From positions 1 through 46,767 of the forward strand of contig JAIESL010000090.1 in the NCBI GenBank assembly GCA_019746095.1: DNA of 46,767 nucleotides, in the 5' to 3' direction. This DNA is from Caulobacteraceae bacterium (GTDB lineage: Bacteria; Pseudomonadota; Alphaproteobacteria; Caulobacterales; Caulobacteraceae). Made by a program: the position numbers and the translations under genes. This document shows positions 7,544 to 15,030 of the stretch, piece by piece. The first letter of the stretch is position 1; every line of letters starts with the position of its first letter. Below the pieces are notes generated by a model. That model made no database searches, was not told the origin of the DNA, and saw only the letters and a program-made list of their open reading frames with translations.

Positions 7544-9478
7544 ATGCTCACCGCCTTCCGTACCTTCGCCAAATCGAAATGGGCCATCGGCCTTCTGGTT
7601 GTCCTGGCCCTCGCCCTGCTGGTCACCGGCGGGACGCAGATGGACGTGCTGACCAGTCTCGGTCCGAAACATGTGGTCACCGCAGGCGAGCGCAGCCTCG
7701 GCCAGGCGGAATTCCGGGGCGAACTCGACCGCATCCGTGAGCAGGCCCAGCAGCAGGCCGGACGCGCCCTGACATTCGAGGAACTTATCGGCGAAGGCGG
7801 CCTGCGTCAGTACCTCGAGCAGAAGTCCCAGCAGCTCGGCTTCGTGAACTGGGCCTGGAAGGCCGGCATCCGTCCCGGCAAGGAACTGGTCCTGCGCCAG
7901 ATCCGCCAGGCCCCCGGCTTCTTCGACAGCGTTACCGGCCAATTCAGTGAAGAGCAGTACCGGAACGCCCTGGCCGAAAACAACGCCACGCCCGAGATGT
8001 TCGAGGCCCAGCTGCGCGACCAGTATTCCACCCAGCACTACGGTGCCGCCCTCGGTGCCGGCATGCGCCTGCCGCGCGTCTATGGGGCCATCCTGGCCAG
8101 CCAGGCGCTCGAAACCCGCGACGGCCGCTGGTTCACCGTGACCCAGGCCATGGCCGGGACCGCACCGGCACCGACGGATGCCCAGCTGACCACCTTCATG
8201 ACCCAGAATGCCGAGCAGCTGGGTCTGCGTATGCCGGAATCCCGGACCGCCTCCGTGGTCCTGTTCGACGACGGTGCCGGGGCCACGGCTGCACCGACCG
8301 AGGCCCGCATTGAGGAGCGGTTCAACTTCCGCCGCGATGCCCTGTCCCAGCCCGAGAAGCGCAGCTTCGTGACCCTGACCGCGCCCAACCGCGCCGCCGC
8401 CGATCGGATCGCCGCCGCCCTGCGCGCCGGCCAGTCCCCGGCCGACGTGGCCCGCGCAAACAGCATCCAGCCGGCCGAATATGTCGACACGCCGCGCAGC
8501 GCCCTGGGCGACCCGGCCGTCGCCGCCGCGGTCTATGGTCTCACCGTCAATCAGGTTTCCGCCCCGATCCAGGCCGGCGTCGGCTTCGTCGTGGCCAAAC
8601 TCTCCAGCATCCAGCCGGGCCGTCCTGCGACCCTCGCCGATGTGCGCGAACAGGTGATCGCCGAGCTGCGCGCCGAAGACGCCCGCGCCTCCGTCTATCG
8701 CCGGGTCGAGGCCTATGAGAAGGCCCGCCAGGAGGGCAAGACCCTCGACGTCGCCGTACGCGAGGTCGGTGCCCGCATGATCCGCATCCCGCCGATCCGT
8801 CAGGACGGCAAGCTCCGCAACGGACAGGAGATCAATCCCGGACTGCCGCCGCAGCTGATCCAGACCATGTGGAGCCTGGGCAAGGGTGCCGAGAGCGAAG
8901 TGGTCGACATGGGTCAGGGCCAGTATTTCGTAGTCCGCTTGGATGATGTCCTGGCCCCGGCCCTGCCCCCCTTGGCCAGCATCCGGGCCCCGCTGGCCCA
9001 GGCATGGATCCAGCGCGAGAATGCGCGTCTGCTCAGCGACCGCGCCGGTGCGCTTGCGGCCCGTGTCCGCGGGGGCGAAGACCTCGCCGCCGTGGCCGCC
9101 TCTGCCGGTGCCACCGTCCAGACGGCCACGGGCCTGAGCCGTCAGGCCGGCGAGCAATACGGTCAGGGCATTGTCGCGGGCGTGTTCAGCAGCGCACGCG
9201 GTGAACCCTTCTCGCAGCAGAACACCGCCGACACCTTCGTCATCGGTCGCACCGACCGGATCAGCGCCGCCGTGCCGGCCCTCGCCGCGCCGATGGCCGA
9301 ACAGTTCCGCCAGCGCATGGCCGGGGACCACACCAATGCCGTGGGTGAGGCCGCCATTAGCGCCGCCGCCGCCCGCAGCAAGGCTGAGTATGACGAGCCC
9401 CTGGCCCGCACGGCCCTGGGCCTGCCGGCCGAAGCCCCGGCTGCGCCCGCTACGCCGGCCACGCCGCCGGCGCGATGA
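7544..9478 (+). CDS. ppiD: Periplasmic folding chaperone / peptidyl-prolyl isomerase PpiD
   Basis: This is a 644-residue SurA/PpiD-family protein anchored in the inner membrane, which helps newly exported proteins fold near the Sec translocon. The N-terminus MLTAFRTFAKSKWAIGLLVV contains one membrane helix at about residues 13-32. A SurA-N-like helical domain follows (residues ~45-170), then a parvulin-like domain (~270-360) of the degenerate PpiD type, and a second folding domain before an Ala/Pro-rich tail. The start was set at ATG 7544, which follows AGGA and the TTGCCG-CTATAG promoter; an open frame extends further upstream but has no signal. The stop overlaps the trpE start (ATGA). That coupling of a folding factor to tryptophan synthesis is a conserved gene order in alphaproteobacteria and need not imply a shared function. 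Confidence 0.88.
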   Translation: MLTAFRTFAKSKWAIGLLVVLALALLVTGGTQMDVLTSLGPKHVVTAGERSLGQAEFRGELDRIREQAQQQAGRALTFEELIGEGGLRQYLEQKSQQLGFVNWAWKAGIRPGKELVLRQIRQAPGFFDSVTGQFSEEQYRNALAENNATPEMFEAQLRDQYSTQHYGAALGAGMRLPRVYGAILASQALETRDGRWFTVTQAMAGTAPAPTDAQLTTFMTQNAEQLGLRMPESRTASVVLFDDGAGATAAPTEARIEERFNFRRDALSQPEKRSFVTLTAPNRAAADRIAAALRAGQSPADVARANSIQPAEYVDTPRSALGDPAVAAAVYGLTVNQVSAPIQAGVGFVVAKLSSIQPGRPATLADVREQVIAELRAEDARASVYRRVEAYEKARQEGKTLDVAVREVGARMIRIPPIRQDGKLRNGQEINPGLPPQLIQTMWSLGKGAESEVVDMGQGQYFVVRLDDVLAPALPPLASIRAPLAQAWIQRENARLLSDRAGALAARVRGGEDLAAVAASAGATVQTATGLSRQAGEQYGQGIVAGVFSSARGEPFSQQNTADTFVIGRTDRISAAVPALAAPMAEQFRQRMAGDHTNAVGEAAISAAAARSKAEYDEPLARTALGLPAEAPAAPATPATPPAR

Positions 9479-10986
9479 CGGCGGACGGCGAAGGCGGCTT
9501 CGCCGGGTTCGAGGATGGCTGGTCCCTGGGCCGGCCCCAGGTCGTCATCCGGCGACTGGTCGACGACCTTGAGACCCCGGTCTCGGCCTTTCTCAAGGTC
9601 GGGCACGGCCGCACCCACGCCTTCCTGCTGGAATCGGTCGAGGGCGGTGCCGTCAACGGCCGCTATTCGATCATCACCCGAGAGCCGGACGTGGTCTGGC
9701 GCTGCCGCGACGGCTCCGCTGAACTGGCGCGCGGCGCGGCCATCGCCGCCGACCGCTACACGCCCGAGCCCGCCGACGCCCTGACCTCGCTCCGCGCCCT
9801 GATGGCAGCGTCACGGTTCGACCTGCCCGCTGGTCTTCCGCCCATGGCCGCCGGCCTGTTCGGCGTCTTCGGCTATGACATGGTGCGGCTGCTGGAGCCT
9901 CTCGGTCCACCCAATTCCGATCCGCTGGACCTGCCCGACGCCGTTCTGACCCGGCCGGCCCTGGTGGCCATCTTCGATTCCGTCAGCCACGAGATCGTGC
10001 TGGTTTCGGCCGGCTATCCGGACAGCGGCCTCGACGCCCGGACCGCCTTCGACGCCGCCGTCGCGCGGCTCGATCGCTTCGAGGCCGACCTTAGGACACC
10101 GCTCCCGGCCCTGCCCGCTGCGGTCGAGACGGAGATCGCGCCCTTCCGCTCGCCGGTCATGGAGCCCGATTTCGCCAACATGGTCGCCCTCGCCAAGGAC
10201 TATATCGGGGCCGGCGACATCTTTCAGGTCGTGCTCAGCCACCGCTTTGCCGCACCCTGGACAGGCGATCCCTTCGCCTTCTACCGCTCCCTGCGACGGC
10301 GGAACCCCTCGCCCTATCTGTTCTATCTCGACTTCGGCGACTTCCAGCTCGCGGGCTCCAGCCCGGAAATCCTTGTCCGGCTCAAGGACGGGCGCGTCAC
10401 CATCCGGCCGCTCGCCGGCACCCGGCCGCGCGGCGAGACCCCCGAGACCGACCGCGCGCTGGAAGCCGAACTGCTGGCCGATCCCAAGGAACGGGCCGAG
10501 CACCTGATGCTGCTGGACCTAGGACGCAATGACGTCGGCCGCGTCGCCGCCCCAGGCACGGTCGAGGTCATCGAAAGCTTCCGCGTCGAACGCTACAGCT
10601 CGGTCATGCACATCGTCTCCGAGGTCCAGGGCGACGCCCATCCGGACCTCGACGCCGTCGACACCCTTCTGGCCGCCCTGCCCGCCGGCACCCTGTCCGG
10701 GGCTCCCAAGGTCCGAGCCATGGAGATCATCGACGAGTTGGAAGGCGAAAAGCGCGGCGTCGGCTACGGCGGTGGTGTCGGCTATATCTCGTCGGGCGGC
10801 GAGGCCGACATCTGCATCGTGCTCAGGACAGCCCTGTTCGCCGACGGCAAGATCCACGTTCAGGCCGGGGCCGGAGTCGTCGCCGACAGCGACCCTGCGG
10901 CGGAATATGCGGAAACCCTGGCCAAGGCCCGCGCCCCGATGCGCGCCGCCGAGGACGCCTGGCGCTATCCGTTCGGCAACCGCTGA
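9475..10986 (+). CDS. trpE: Anthranilate synthase component I
   Basis: This 503-residue chorismate-utilising enzyme is the large subunit of anthranilate synthase and catalyses the first step of tryptophan synthesis from chorismate and ammonia (supplied by TrpG). The N-terminal region has LLESVEGGAVNGRYS, the Leu-Leu-Glu-Ser type motif associated with tryptophan feedback binding. The catalytic domain carries AGTRPRG (about residue 314), LGRNDVGRVA (about 348) and AGTLSGAPKVRAMEI (about 408). ATG 9475 overlaps the ppiD stop, so translation is probably coupled; there is no leader peptide or attenuator in front of it. trpG follows after a gap that holds an antisense small gene. Confidence 0.96.
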   Translation: MTADGEGGFAGFEDGWSLGRPQVVIRRLVDDLETPVSAFLKVGHGRTHAFLLESVEGGAVNGRYSIITREPDVVWRCRDGSAELARGAAIAADRYTPEPADALTSLRALMAASRFDLPAGLPPMAAGLFGVFGYDMVRLLEPLGPPNSDPLDLPDAVLTRPALVAIFDSVSHEIVLVSAGYPDSGLDARTAFDAAVARLDRFEADLRTPLPALPAAVETEIAPFRSPVMEPDFANMVALAKDYIGAGDIFQVVLSHRFAAPWTGDPFAFYRSLRRRNPSPYLFYLDFGDFQLAGSSPEILVRLKDGRVTIRPLAGTRPRGETPETDRALEAELLADPKERAEHLMLLDLGRNDVGRVAAPGTVEVIESFRVERYSSVMHIVSEVQGDAHPDLDAVDTLLAALPAGTLSGAPKVRAMEIIDELEGEKRGVGYGGGVGYISSGGEADICIVLRTALFADGKIHVQAGAGVVADSDPAAEYAETLAKARAPMRAAEDAWRYPFGNR

Positions 10987-10993
10987 GGCGGTA

Positions 10994-11179
10994 CTAGGGC
11001 TGGGTCGAAATCACAGTCTCGTCGAACCGCACACCCGGCCCCAGCACCATGACCCCGGCCATCAGCACGGCGGCCATCGCCGCCAGCGCCGCCGCCCCCA
11101 GCGTCGCATAGGGGCTGGCGCTCCGCGGTACCGCAGGCGTCAGCAGCTTGCGTGCCTTGTCGATGCTGGTGTACGCCAT
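10994..11179 (-). CDS. Small single-span membrane protein, antisense between trpE and trpG
   Basis: This is a 61-residue peptide beginning MAYTSIDKARKLLTP. It has one membrane helix in the middle (about residues 26-48, ATLGAAALAAMAAVLMAGVM) and a short C-terminal tail. The start at 11179 is supported by a clear Shine-Dalgarno GGGGAG four bases upstream; an upstream extension of the frame has no such signal. The gene is convergent with trpE (8 bases apart) and divergent from trpG. I do not recognise the family. A real ribosome-binding site and a clean membrane segment favour a true gene. Confidence 0.65.
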   Translation of the reverse strand: MAYTSIDKARKLLTPAVPRSASPYATLGAAALAAMAAVLMAGVMVLGPGVRFDETVISTQP

Positions 11180-11220
11180 GAAACTCCCCGGGCCGAGCGG
11201 TTCAATTCGGGCGGCTTCGG

Positions 11221-11235
11221 TTAACGAAGACTTAC
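11221..11235. promoter_or_regulatory. Near-match to a CtrA box
   Basis: TTAA-CGAAGAC-TTAC resembles the Caulobacter cell-cycle regulator site TTAA-N7-TTAA with one mismatch. It lies 42 bases upstream of the antisense small gene and 49 bases upstream of trpG, in the divergent control region. One mismatch in a short motif makes this weak evidence. Confidence 0.25.
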
Positions 11236-11283
11236 CGTCACATCCGCTTGGCGCGGCCCCCCGCACACCCTAGAAGCCGGACC

Positions 11284-11874
11284 ATGATCCTCGTCGTCGA
11301 CAACTACGACAGCTTCACCTGGAACCTCGTCCACTACCTCGCGGAGTTGGGCGCGCAGACGCGTGTCGTGCGCAATGACGACCTGACAGCCGCCGAGGCC
11401 TGGGCGCTCAAACCCGAGGCCGTCCTGCTCTCGCCCGGTCCCTGCACCCCGAACGAGGCCGGCATCTGCCTCGACCTGCTCGCCACGGCCCCGCTGGAGA
11501 TGCCCATCTTCGGCGTCTGCCTCGGCCATCAGGCCATGGGCCAGGCCTTCGGCGGCGAAGTGATCCGCGCCAAGGCCCTGATGCACGGCAAGACCTCGCC
11601 AATCGAACATGAGGGCCGCAGCGTCTTCCCCGGCCTGCCCTCACCCTTCACCGCCACCCGCTACCATTCGCTGGCCGTGCGCCGCGAGACCCTGCCCGAG
11701 GTGCTCGAGGTCACCGCCTGGACCGCCGACGGCGAGATCATGGGTCTCGCCCACAAGGCCCGCCCGATCCACGGCGTCCAGTTCCACCCGGAATCCATCG
11801 CCACCGAACACGGTCACGACCTGCTGGCGAACTTCCTCGACCTCGCCGACATCAAACGTACGGCGATGGTCTGA
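11284..11874 (+). CDS. trpG: Anthranilate synthase component II (glutamine amidotransferase)
   Basis: This 196-residue class I glutamine amidotransferase supplies ammonia to TrpE. It begins [19 protein letters not shown], the family signature. The nucleophile elbow is [16 protein letters not shown] with the catalytic Cys, and the His-Glu pair is in [13 protein letters not shown] near the C-terminus. The oxyanion loop [11 protein letters not shown] is also present. The start is ATG 11284; a longer open frame begins at 11248 but adds residues outside the family. In many bacteria the same subunit also serves p-aminobenzoate synthase (PabA). Its stop overlaps the trpD start (TGATG), so the two are coupled. 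Confidence 0.95.
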   Translation: MILVVDNYDSFTWNLVHYLAELGAQTRVVRNDDLTAAEAWALKPEAVLLSPGPCTPNEAGICLDLLATAPLEMPIFGVCLGHQAMGQAFGGEVIRAKALMHGKTSPIEHEGRSVFPGLPSPFTATRYHSLAVRRETLPEVLEVTAWTADGEIMGLAHKARPIHGVQFHPESIATEHGHDLLANFLDLADIKRTAMV

Positions 11875-12908
11875 TGGCGGATACGTTCAAACCCCTGCTA
11901 GCCAAGCTCGTCGACGGCCGCATCCTGACGGCGGACGAGGCCCACGCCTTCTTCGCCGCCTGTCTGCGCGGCGAGCCGACACCGGCCCAGGTCGCCGCCG
12001 CCATCACCGCACTGCGTATCCGCGGCGAGACGGTCGAGGAGATCGCCGCCTTCGCCACCGCCATGCGCGAGGCCGCCCGAACTCTCGTCCATCCCTATGA
12101 CGCCATCGACACCTGCGGCACCGGCGGCGACGGCCAGCACACCTTCAACATTTCCACCGCCGCCGCCCTCGTCCTGGCCGGTGCGGGACTGAAGGTCGCC
12201 AAACACGGCAACCGGGCCATGAGCTCCAGATCCGGGTCGTCGGACGTGCTTTCGGTGCTGGGCGTCAATCTGCAGGCCAGCCCGACCCAGCAGCGCCGAT
12301 CGCTGGATCAGGCCGGCATCGCCTTCCTTTTCGCCCCGGCCTACCACGGGGCCATGCGCCACGTCGGGCCGGTCCGGGCCGAGATCGGCTTTCGCACCGT
12401 CTTCAACCTGCTGGGCCCGCTGTCCAATCCGGCCGGTGCCAGACGTCAGGTCATGGGCGTCTATGACCCCCGTCTGCTGGAGCCCCTGGCCGAGGTGCTG
12501 GGCCGTCTGGGAGCCACCCGCGCCTGGACCGTCCACGGTCAGGGCCTCGACGAACTGACCACCACGGGTGAGACCGAGGTAGCGGAATGGAAGGACGGTG
12601 CCGTCCGCCGCTTCACCGTCACGCCCGAAGACGCCGGCCTGCCGCGCGCCGATCTCGCGGACCTGCGCGGCGGTGATGCGGAAGAGAATGCCGTCGCCCT
12701 GCGCGCCCTGCTGGACGGGGCGACGGGTGCCTATCGTGACATCGTCCTGCTCAATGCCGCCGCTGCCCTCGTCGTCGCCGACCGTGCCGCCGATCTGGCC
12801 GAGGGCGCGGCCATGGCCGCTGCAACCATCGACGATGGTCGAGCCGCGAAGGCCCTCGCCGATCTGGTCGAGGCTACCAATACGGTGATCGAGGAAGACC
12901 CCGCTTGA
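11874..12908 (+). CDS. trpD: Anthranilate phosphoribosyltransferase
   Basis: This 344-residue enzyme transfers the phosphoribosyl group of PRPP to anthranilate, the second step of tryptophan synthesis. The glycine-rich PRPP-binding loop [17 protein letters not shown] and the anthranilate-side motif [21 protein letters not shown] (abutting conserved segments) are both intact, and the downstream [20 protein letters not shown] segment is typical. The length is normal. It overlaps trpG at its start by one base and trpC at its end by four, so trpG-trpD-trpC form a translationally coupled unit. Confidence 0.96.
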   Translation: MADTFKPLLAKLVDGRILTADEAHAFFAACLRGEPTPAQVAAAITALRIRGETVEEIAAFATAMREAARTLVHPYDAIDTCGTGGDGQHTFNISTAAALVLAGAGLKVAKHGNRAMSSRSGSSDVLSVLGVNLQASPTQQRRSLDQAGIAFLFAPAYHGAMRHVGPVRAEIGFRTVFNLLGPLSNPAGARRQVMGVYDPRLLEPLAEVLGRLGATRAWTVHGQGLDELTTTGETEVAEWKDGAVRRFTVTPEDAGLPRADLADLRGGDAEENAVALRALLDGATGAYRDIVLLNAAAALVVADRAADLAEGAAMAAATIDDGRAAKALADLVEATNTVIEEDPA

Positions 12909-13696
12909 GCGACGTCCTCGCCGGCATCGCCGCCTACAAACGCATCGATGTCGATGCTCGCAAGGCCATGACCTCGCAGGATGCGGTCGAGGCGCGCGCC
13001 CGCCTCGCCTCGCCGCCGCGCGGCTTCCGCGCCGCCCTTGAGCGCCATGTCGAACACACCGGTCGCCCCGGCCTGATCGCCGAAATCAAGAAGGCCAGCC
13101 CCTCCAAGGGCCTTATCCGCGCCGATTTCCACCCACCCGCGCTGGCCCGCGCCTACGAACGCGGCGGCGCGACCTGTCTGTCGGTCCTGACCGACGGCCC
13201 CAGCTTCCAGGGCGATGACGCCTTCCTCGCCGCCGCCCGCCACGCAACCACCCTGCCCTGCCTGCGCAAGGACTTCCTCGTCGATCCCTGGCAGGTGGCC
13301 GAGAGCCGGGCCCTGGGTGCCGACTGCATCCTGATCATCCTCGCCATGATCGACGACGCCCTCGCCACCGAGTTGCTGGCCGAGGCGGAGCGTTTCGGCA
13401 TGGACGCCCTGATCGAGACGCATGACGAGGCCGAAATGGCCCGCGCCTGCGCGCTGGGCGGCGATCTGGTGGGGATCAACAACCGCTCCCTCCGGACCTT
13501 CGAGGTCGACCTCGCCGTCACCGAACGCCTCGCCTCCATGGCTCCAACCGAAGCCCTCCTGGTCTCCGAGAGCGGCATCTTCACGCCGGACGACGTGGCC
13601 CGGGTGTCTGAAGCCCATGCGCAGGCGGTGCTGGTCGGCGAGAGCCTGATGCGGCAGGCTGACGTCGAGGCGGCGACGCGCGCGCTGCTCCAATGA
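12905..13696 (+). CDS. trpC: Indole-3-glycerol phosphate synthase
   Basis: This 263-residue TIM-barrel enzyme closes the indole ring from carboxyphenylaminodeoxyribulose phosphate. The family signatures [25 protein letters not shown]-like [12 protein letters not shown] and [15 protein letters not shown] are present, as is [11 protein letters not shown]. The start is a TTG codon whose last two bases form part of the trpD stop (TTGA); no ATG lies near, and the residues after TTG ([12 protein letters not shown]) match the family N-terminus. It is not fused to TrpF. Its stop overlaps the next gene by ATGA. Confidence 0.95.
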   Translation: MSDVLAGIAAYKRIDVDARKAMTSQDAVEARARLASPPRGFRAALERHVEHTGRPGLIAEIKKASPSKGLIRADFHPPALARAYERGGATCLSVLTDGPSFQGDDAFLAAARHATTLPCLRKDFLVDPWQVAESRALGADCILIILAMIDDALATELLAEAERFGMDALIETHDEAEMARACALGGDLVGINNRSLRTFEVDLAVTERLASMAPTEALLVSESGIFTPDDVARVSEAHAQAVLVGESLMRQADVEAATRALLQ

Positions 13697-14193
13697 GCAC
13701 GGCGGTGCCCAAACTGAGTTCAGCCAAGGTCACCTTCGCCATCTTGTGCGCCGTAACATTTCTGTTCGTCGGCTCCGTCCAGATTTCGACCGAAGGGCGG
13801 GCATTCGATCTCCGCGGCAACGGCGAACTGTCCGGCGTGCTCTTCCTGGTGGCGGGCGGCTGGCTCGCCTTCTGGCTCTATCGTATCGCGTTCAAGTCGA
13901 AGCCGTCGTTCACTCTCCATGACGACCGGCTTGAGTTCTATAGCTGGGCTCAGCCGATCTATTTTCGTGACATCGATGAGATCGTCTTTGTGCATGGAGA
14001 TTTCTGGATCCGACGCTACCCCACGCTCGCTCTCCGGCTGAACAACGGATCGATCCAGCACCTCCCGTTCGGTTTGCTGACCTCTGGCCCTGAAAGCTTT
14101 GCAGACCTCCTGAAAGCGTCTCTGAGGCTGTATCAGGACAGCCAAGCCGGTGAGAGCAACGACCTCACGGCAATGCGGGTAACGGGTCCTTAA
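13693..14193 (+). CDS. Two-TM membrane protein with a PH-like domain, unknown function
   Basis: This 166-residue protein is not one I recognise. Two membrane helices are visible at about residues 12-30 ([19 protein letters not shown]) and 46-66 ([21 protein letters not shown]). They are followed by a soluble beta-rich segment (about 72-145: [44 protein letters not shown]) that looks like a bacterial PH-like domain. It starts inside the trpC stop (ATGA), so it is co-translated with the trp genes. Its base composition is noticeably less GC-rich than its neighbours, a sign of later arrival. In several other alphaproteobacteria moaC and moeA sit at this place between trpC and lexA; here they are absent. 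Confidence 0.75.
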   Translation: MSTAVPKLSSAKVTFAILCAVTFLFVGSVQISTEGRAFDLRGNGELSGVLFLVAGGWLAFWLYRIAFKSKPSFTLHDDRLEFYSWAQPIYFRDIDEIVFVHGDFWIRRYPTLALRLNNGSIQHLPFGLLTSGPESFADLLKASLRLYQDSQAGESNDLTAMRVTGP

Positions 14194-14233
14194 CCGGAAC
14201 AGCACAGGAACACGGTGTGGACGTTTGCGGTTT

Positions 14234-14248
14234 GTTCCGCTAGCGTTC
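14234..14248 (+). promoter_or_regulatory. SOS box (LexA operator) of lexA
   Basis: GTTC-CGCTAGC-GTTC is an exact match to the alphaproteobacterial LexA operator GTTC-N7-GTTC. It ends 29 bases before the lexA ATG, where it would block the lexA promoter. This shows direct autoregulation of the SOS repressor. Confidence 0.9.
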
Positions 14249-14277
14249 TTCCAACGGGATTCGTCTTCGAGGTCGCC

Positions 14278-14970
14278 ATGCTCACGCGCAAACAGCACGA
14301 ACTGCTGATGTTTATCCATGAACGGATCAAGGAGACCGGCGTCTCCCCCTCGTTCGACGAGATGAAGGAGGCGCTGGACCTGGCCTCCAAATCAGGCATT
14401 CACCGACTGATCACGGCGCTGGAAGAGCGCGGCTTCATCCGCCGTCTGGCCCACCGGGCCAGGGCGCTGGAAGTCACCAAGATGCCGGATCAGGCCACCG
14501 CAGGCGCGCCACGCGGCCGGGCGGGCTTCGCCCCTTCGGTCATCGAAGGCGGCGGCCGCCCCATGGCCGCCGAACCGGCCAATGACACCCGCGAGCTGTC
14601 CTTGATGGGCAAGATCGCGGCCGGCACCCCCATCGCCGCCATCGAGCACGAGACGGCCCGCTATCCGGTGCCTGAGGCCATGCTGGGCGCCGGTGAACAC
14701 TATCTGCTTGAGATCGAGGGCGACTCCATGATCGAGGCCGGCATCCTCAACGGCGATCTGGTGATTATCAAATCGACTGATACCGCCACCTCGGGCGAGA
14801 TCGTCGTCGCCCTCGTCGAGGGCGAGGAAGCCACCCTCAAACGCCTGCGCAAGAAGGGTGCCTCGATCGCGCTCGAGCCGGCCAACCGCAACTACGAGAC
14901 CCGCATTTTCGGCCCCGACCAGGTCGAGGTCCAGGGCAAACTGGTCGGCCTCATCCGCCGCTATCACTGA
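14278..14970 (+). CDS. lexA: SOS repressor LexA
   Basis: This 230-residue transcriptional repressor controls the DNA damage response. The N-terminal winged helix begins [17 protein letters not shown], with the recognition region [21 protein letters not shown] linker leads to the S24 peptidase-like domain. The self-cleavage bond is Ala115-Gly116 in IAAGTPIA, with catalytic Ser150 in EGDSMIEAG and Lys188 in ATLKRL. All residues needed for RecA-stimulated autocleavage are present. ATG 14278 was chosen because the protein then starts at the family N-terminus, behind GAGG; an open frame 63 bases longer runs through the SOS box and is rejected. It sits at the end of the trp run but has its own operator. 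Confidence 0.97.
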   Translation: MLTRKQHELLMFIHERIKETGVSPSFDEMKEALDLASKSGIHRLITALEERGFIRRLAHRARALEVTKMPDQATAGAPRGRAGFAPSVIEGGGRPMAAEPANDTRELSLMGKIAAGTPIAAIEHETARYPVPEAMLGAGEHYLLEIEGDSMIEAGILNGDLVIIKSTDTATSGEIVVALVEGEEATLKRLRKKGASIALEPANRNYETRIFGPDQVEVQGKLVGLIRRYH

Positions 14971-15030
14971 CCGCACCCCGGCTGCACTCTACGCTTCGGC
15001 CGGGAAGACCGGACAGTCGCGCGGCCCTTG

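Noticed and set aside
7445..9331. A 628-codon open frame antisense to ppiD
   Set aside because: It is the mirror image of a strongly supported gene; its Gly/Asp/His-rich translation is typical of antisense frames in high-GC DNA.
14215..14277. N-terminal extension of LexA from 14215
   Set aside because: The extension would run through the SOS operator and adds residues not found in the LexA family; ATG 14278 gives the standard N-terminus.
14971..15030. Terminator between lexA and comEC
   Set aside because: No stem with a following T-tract is visible on either strand in the 60-base convergent gap.
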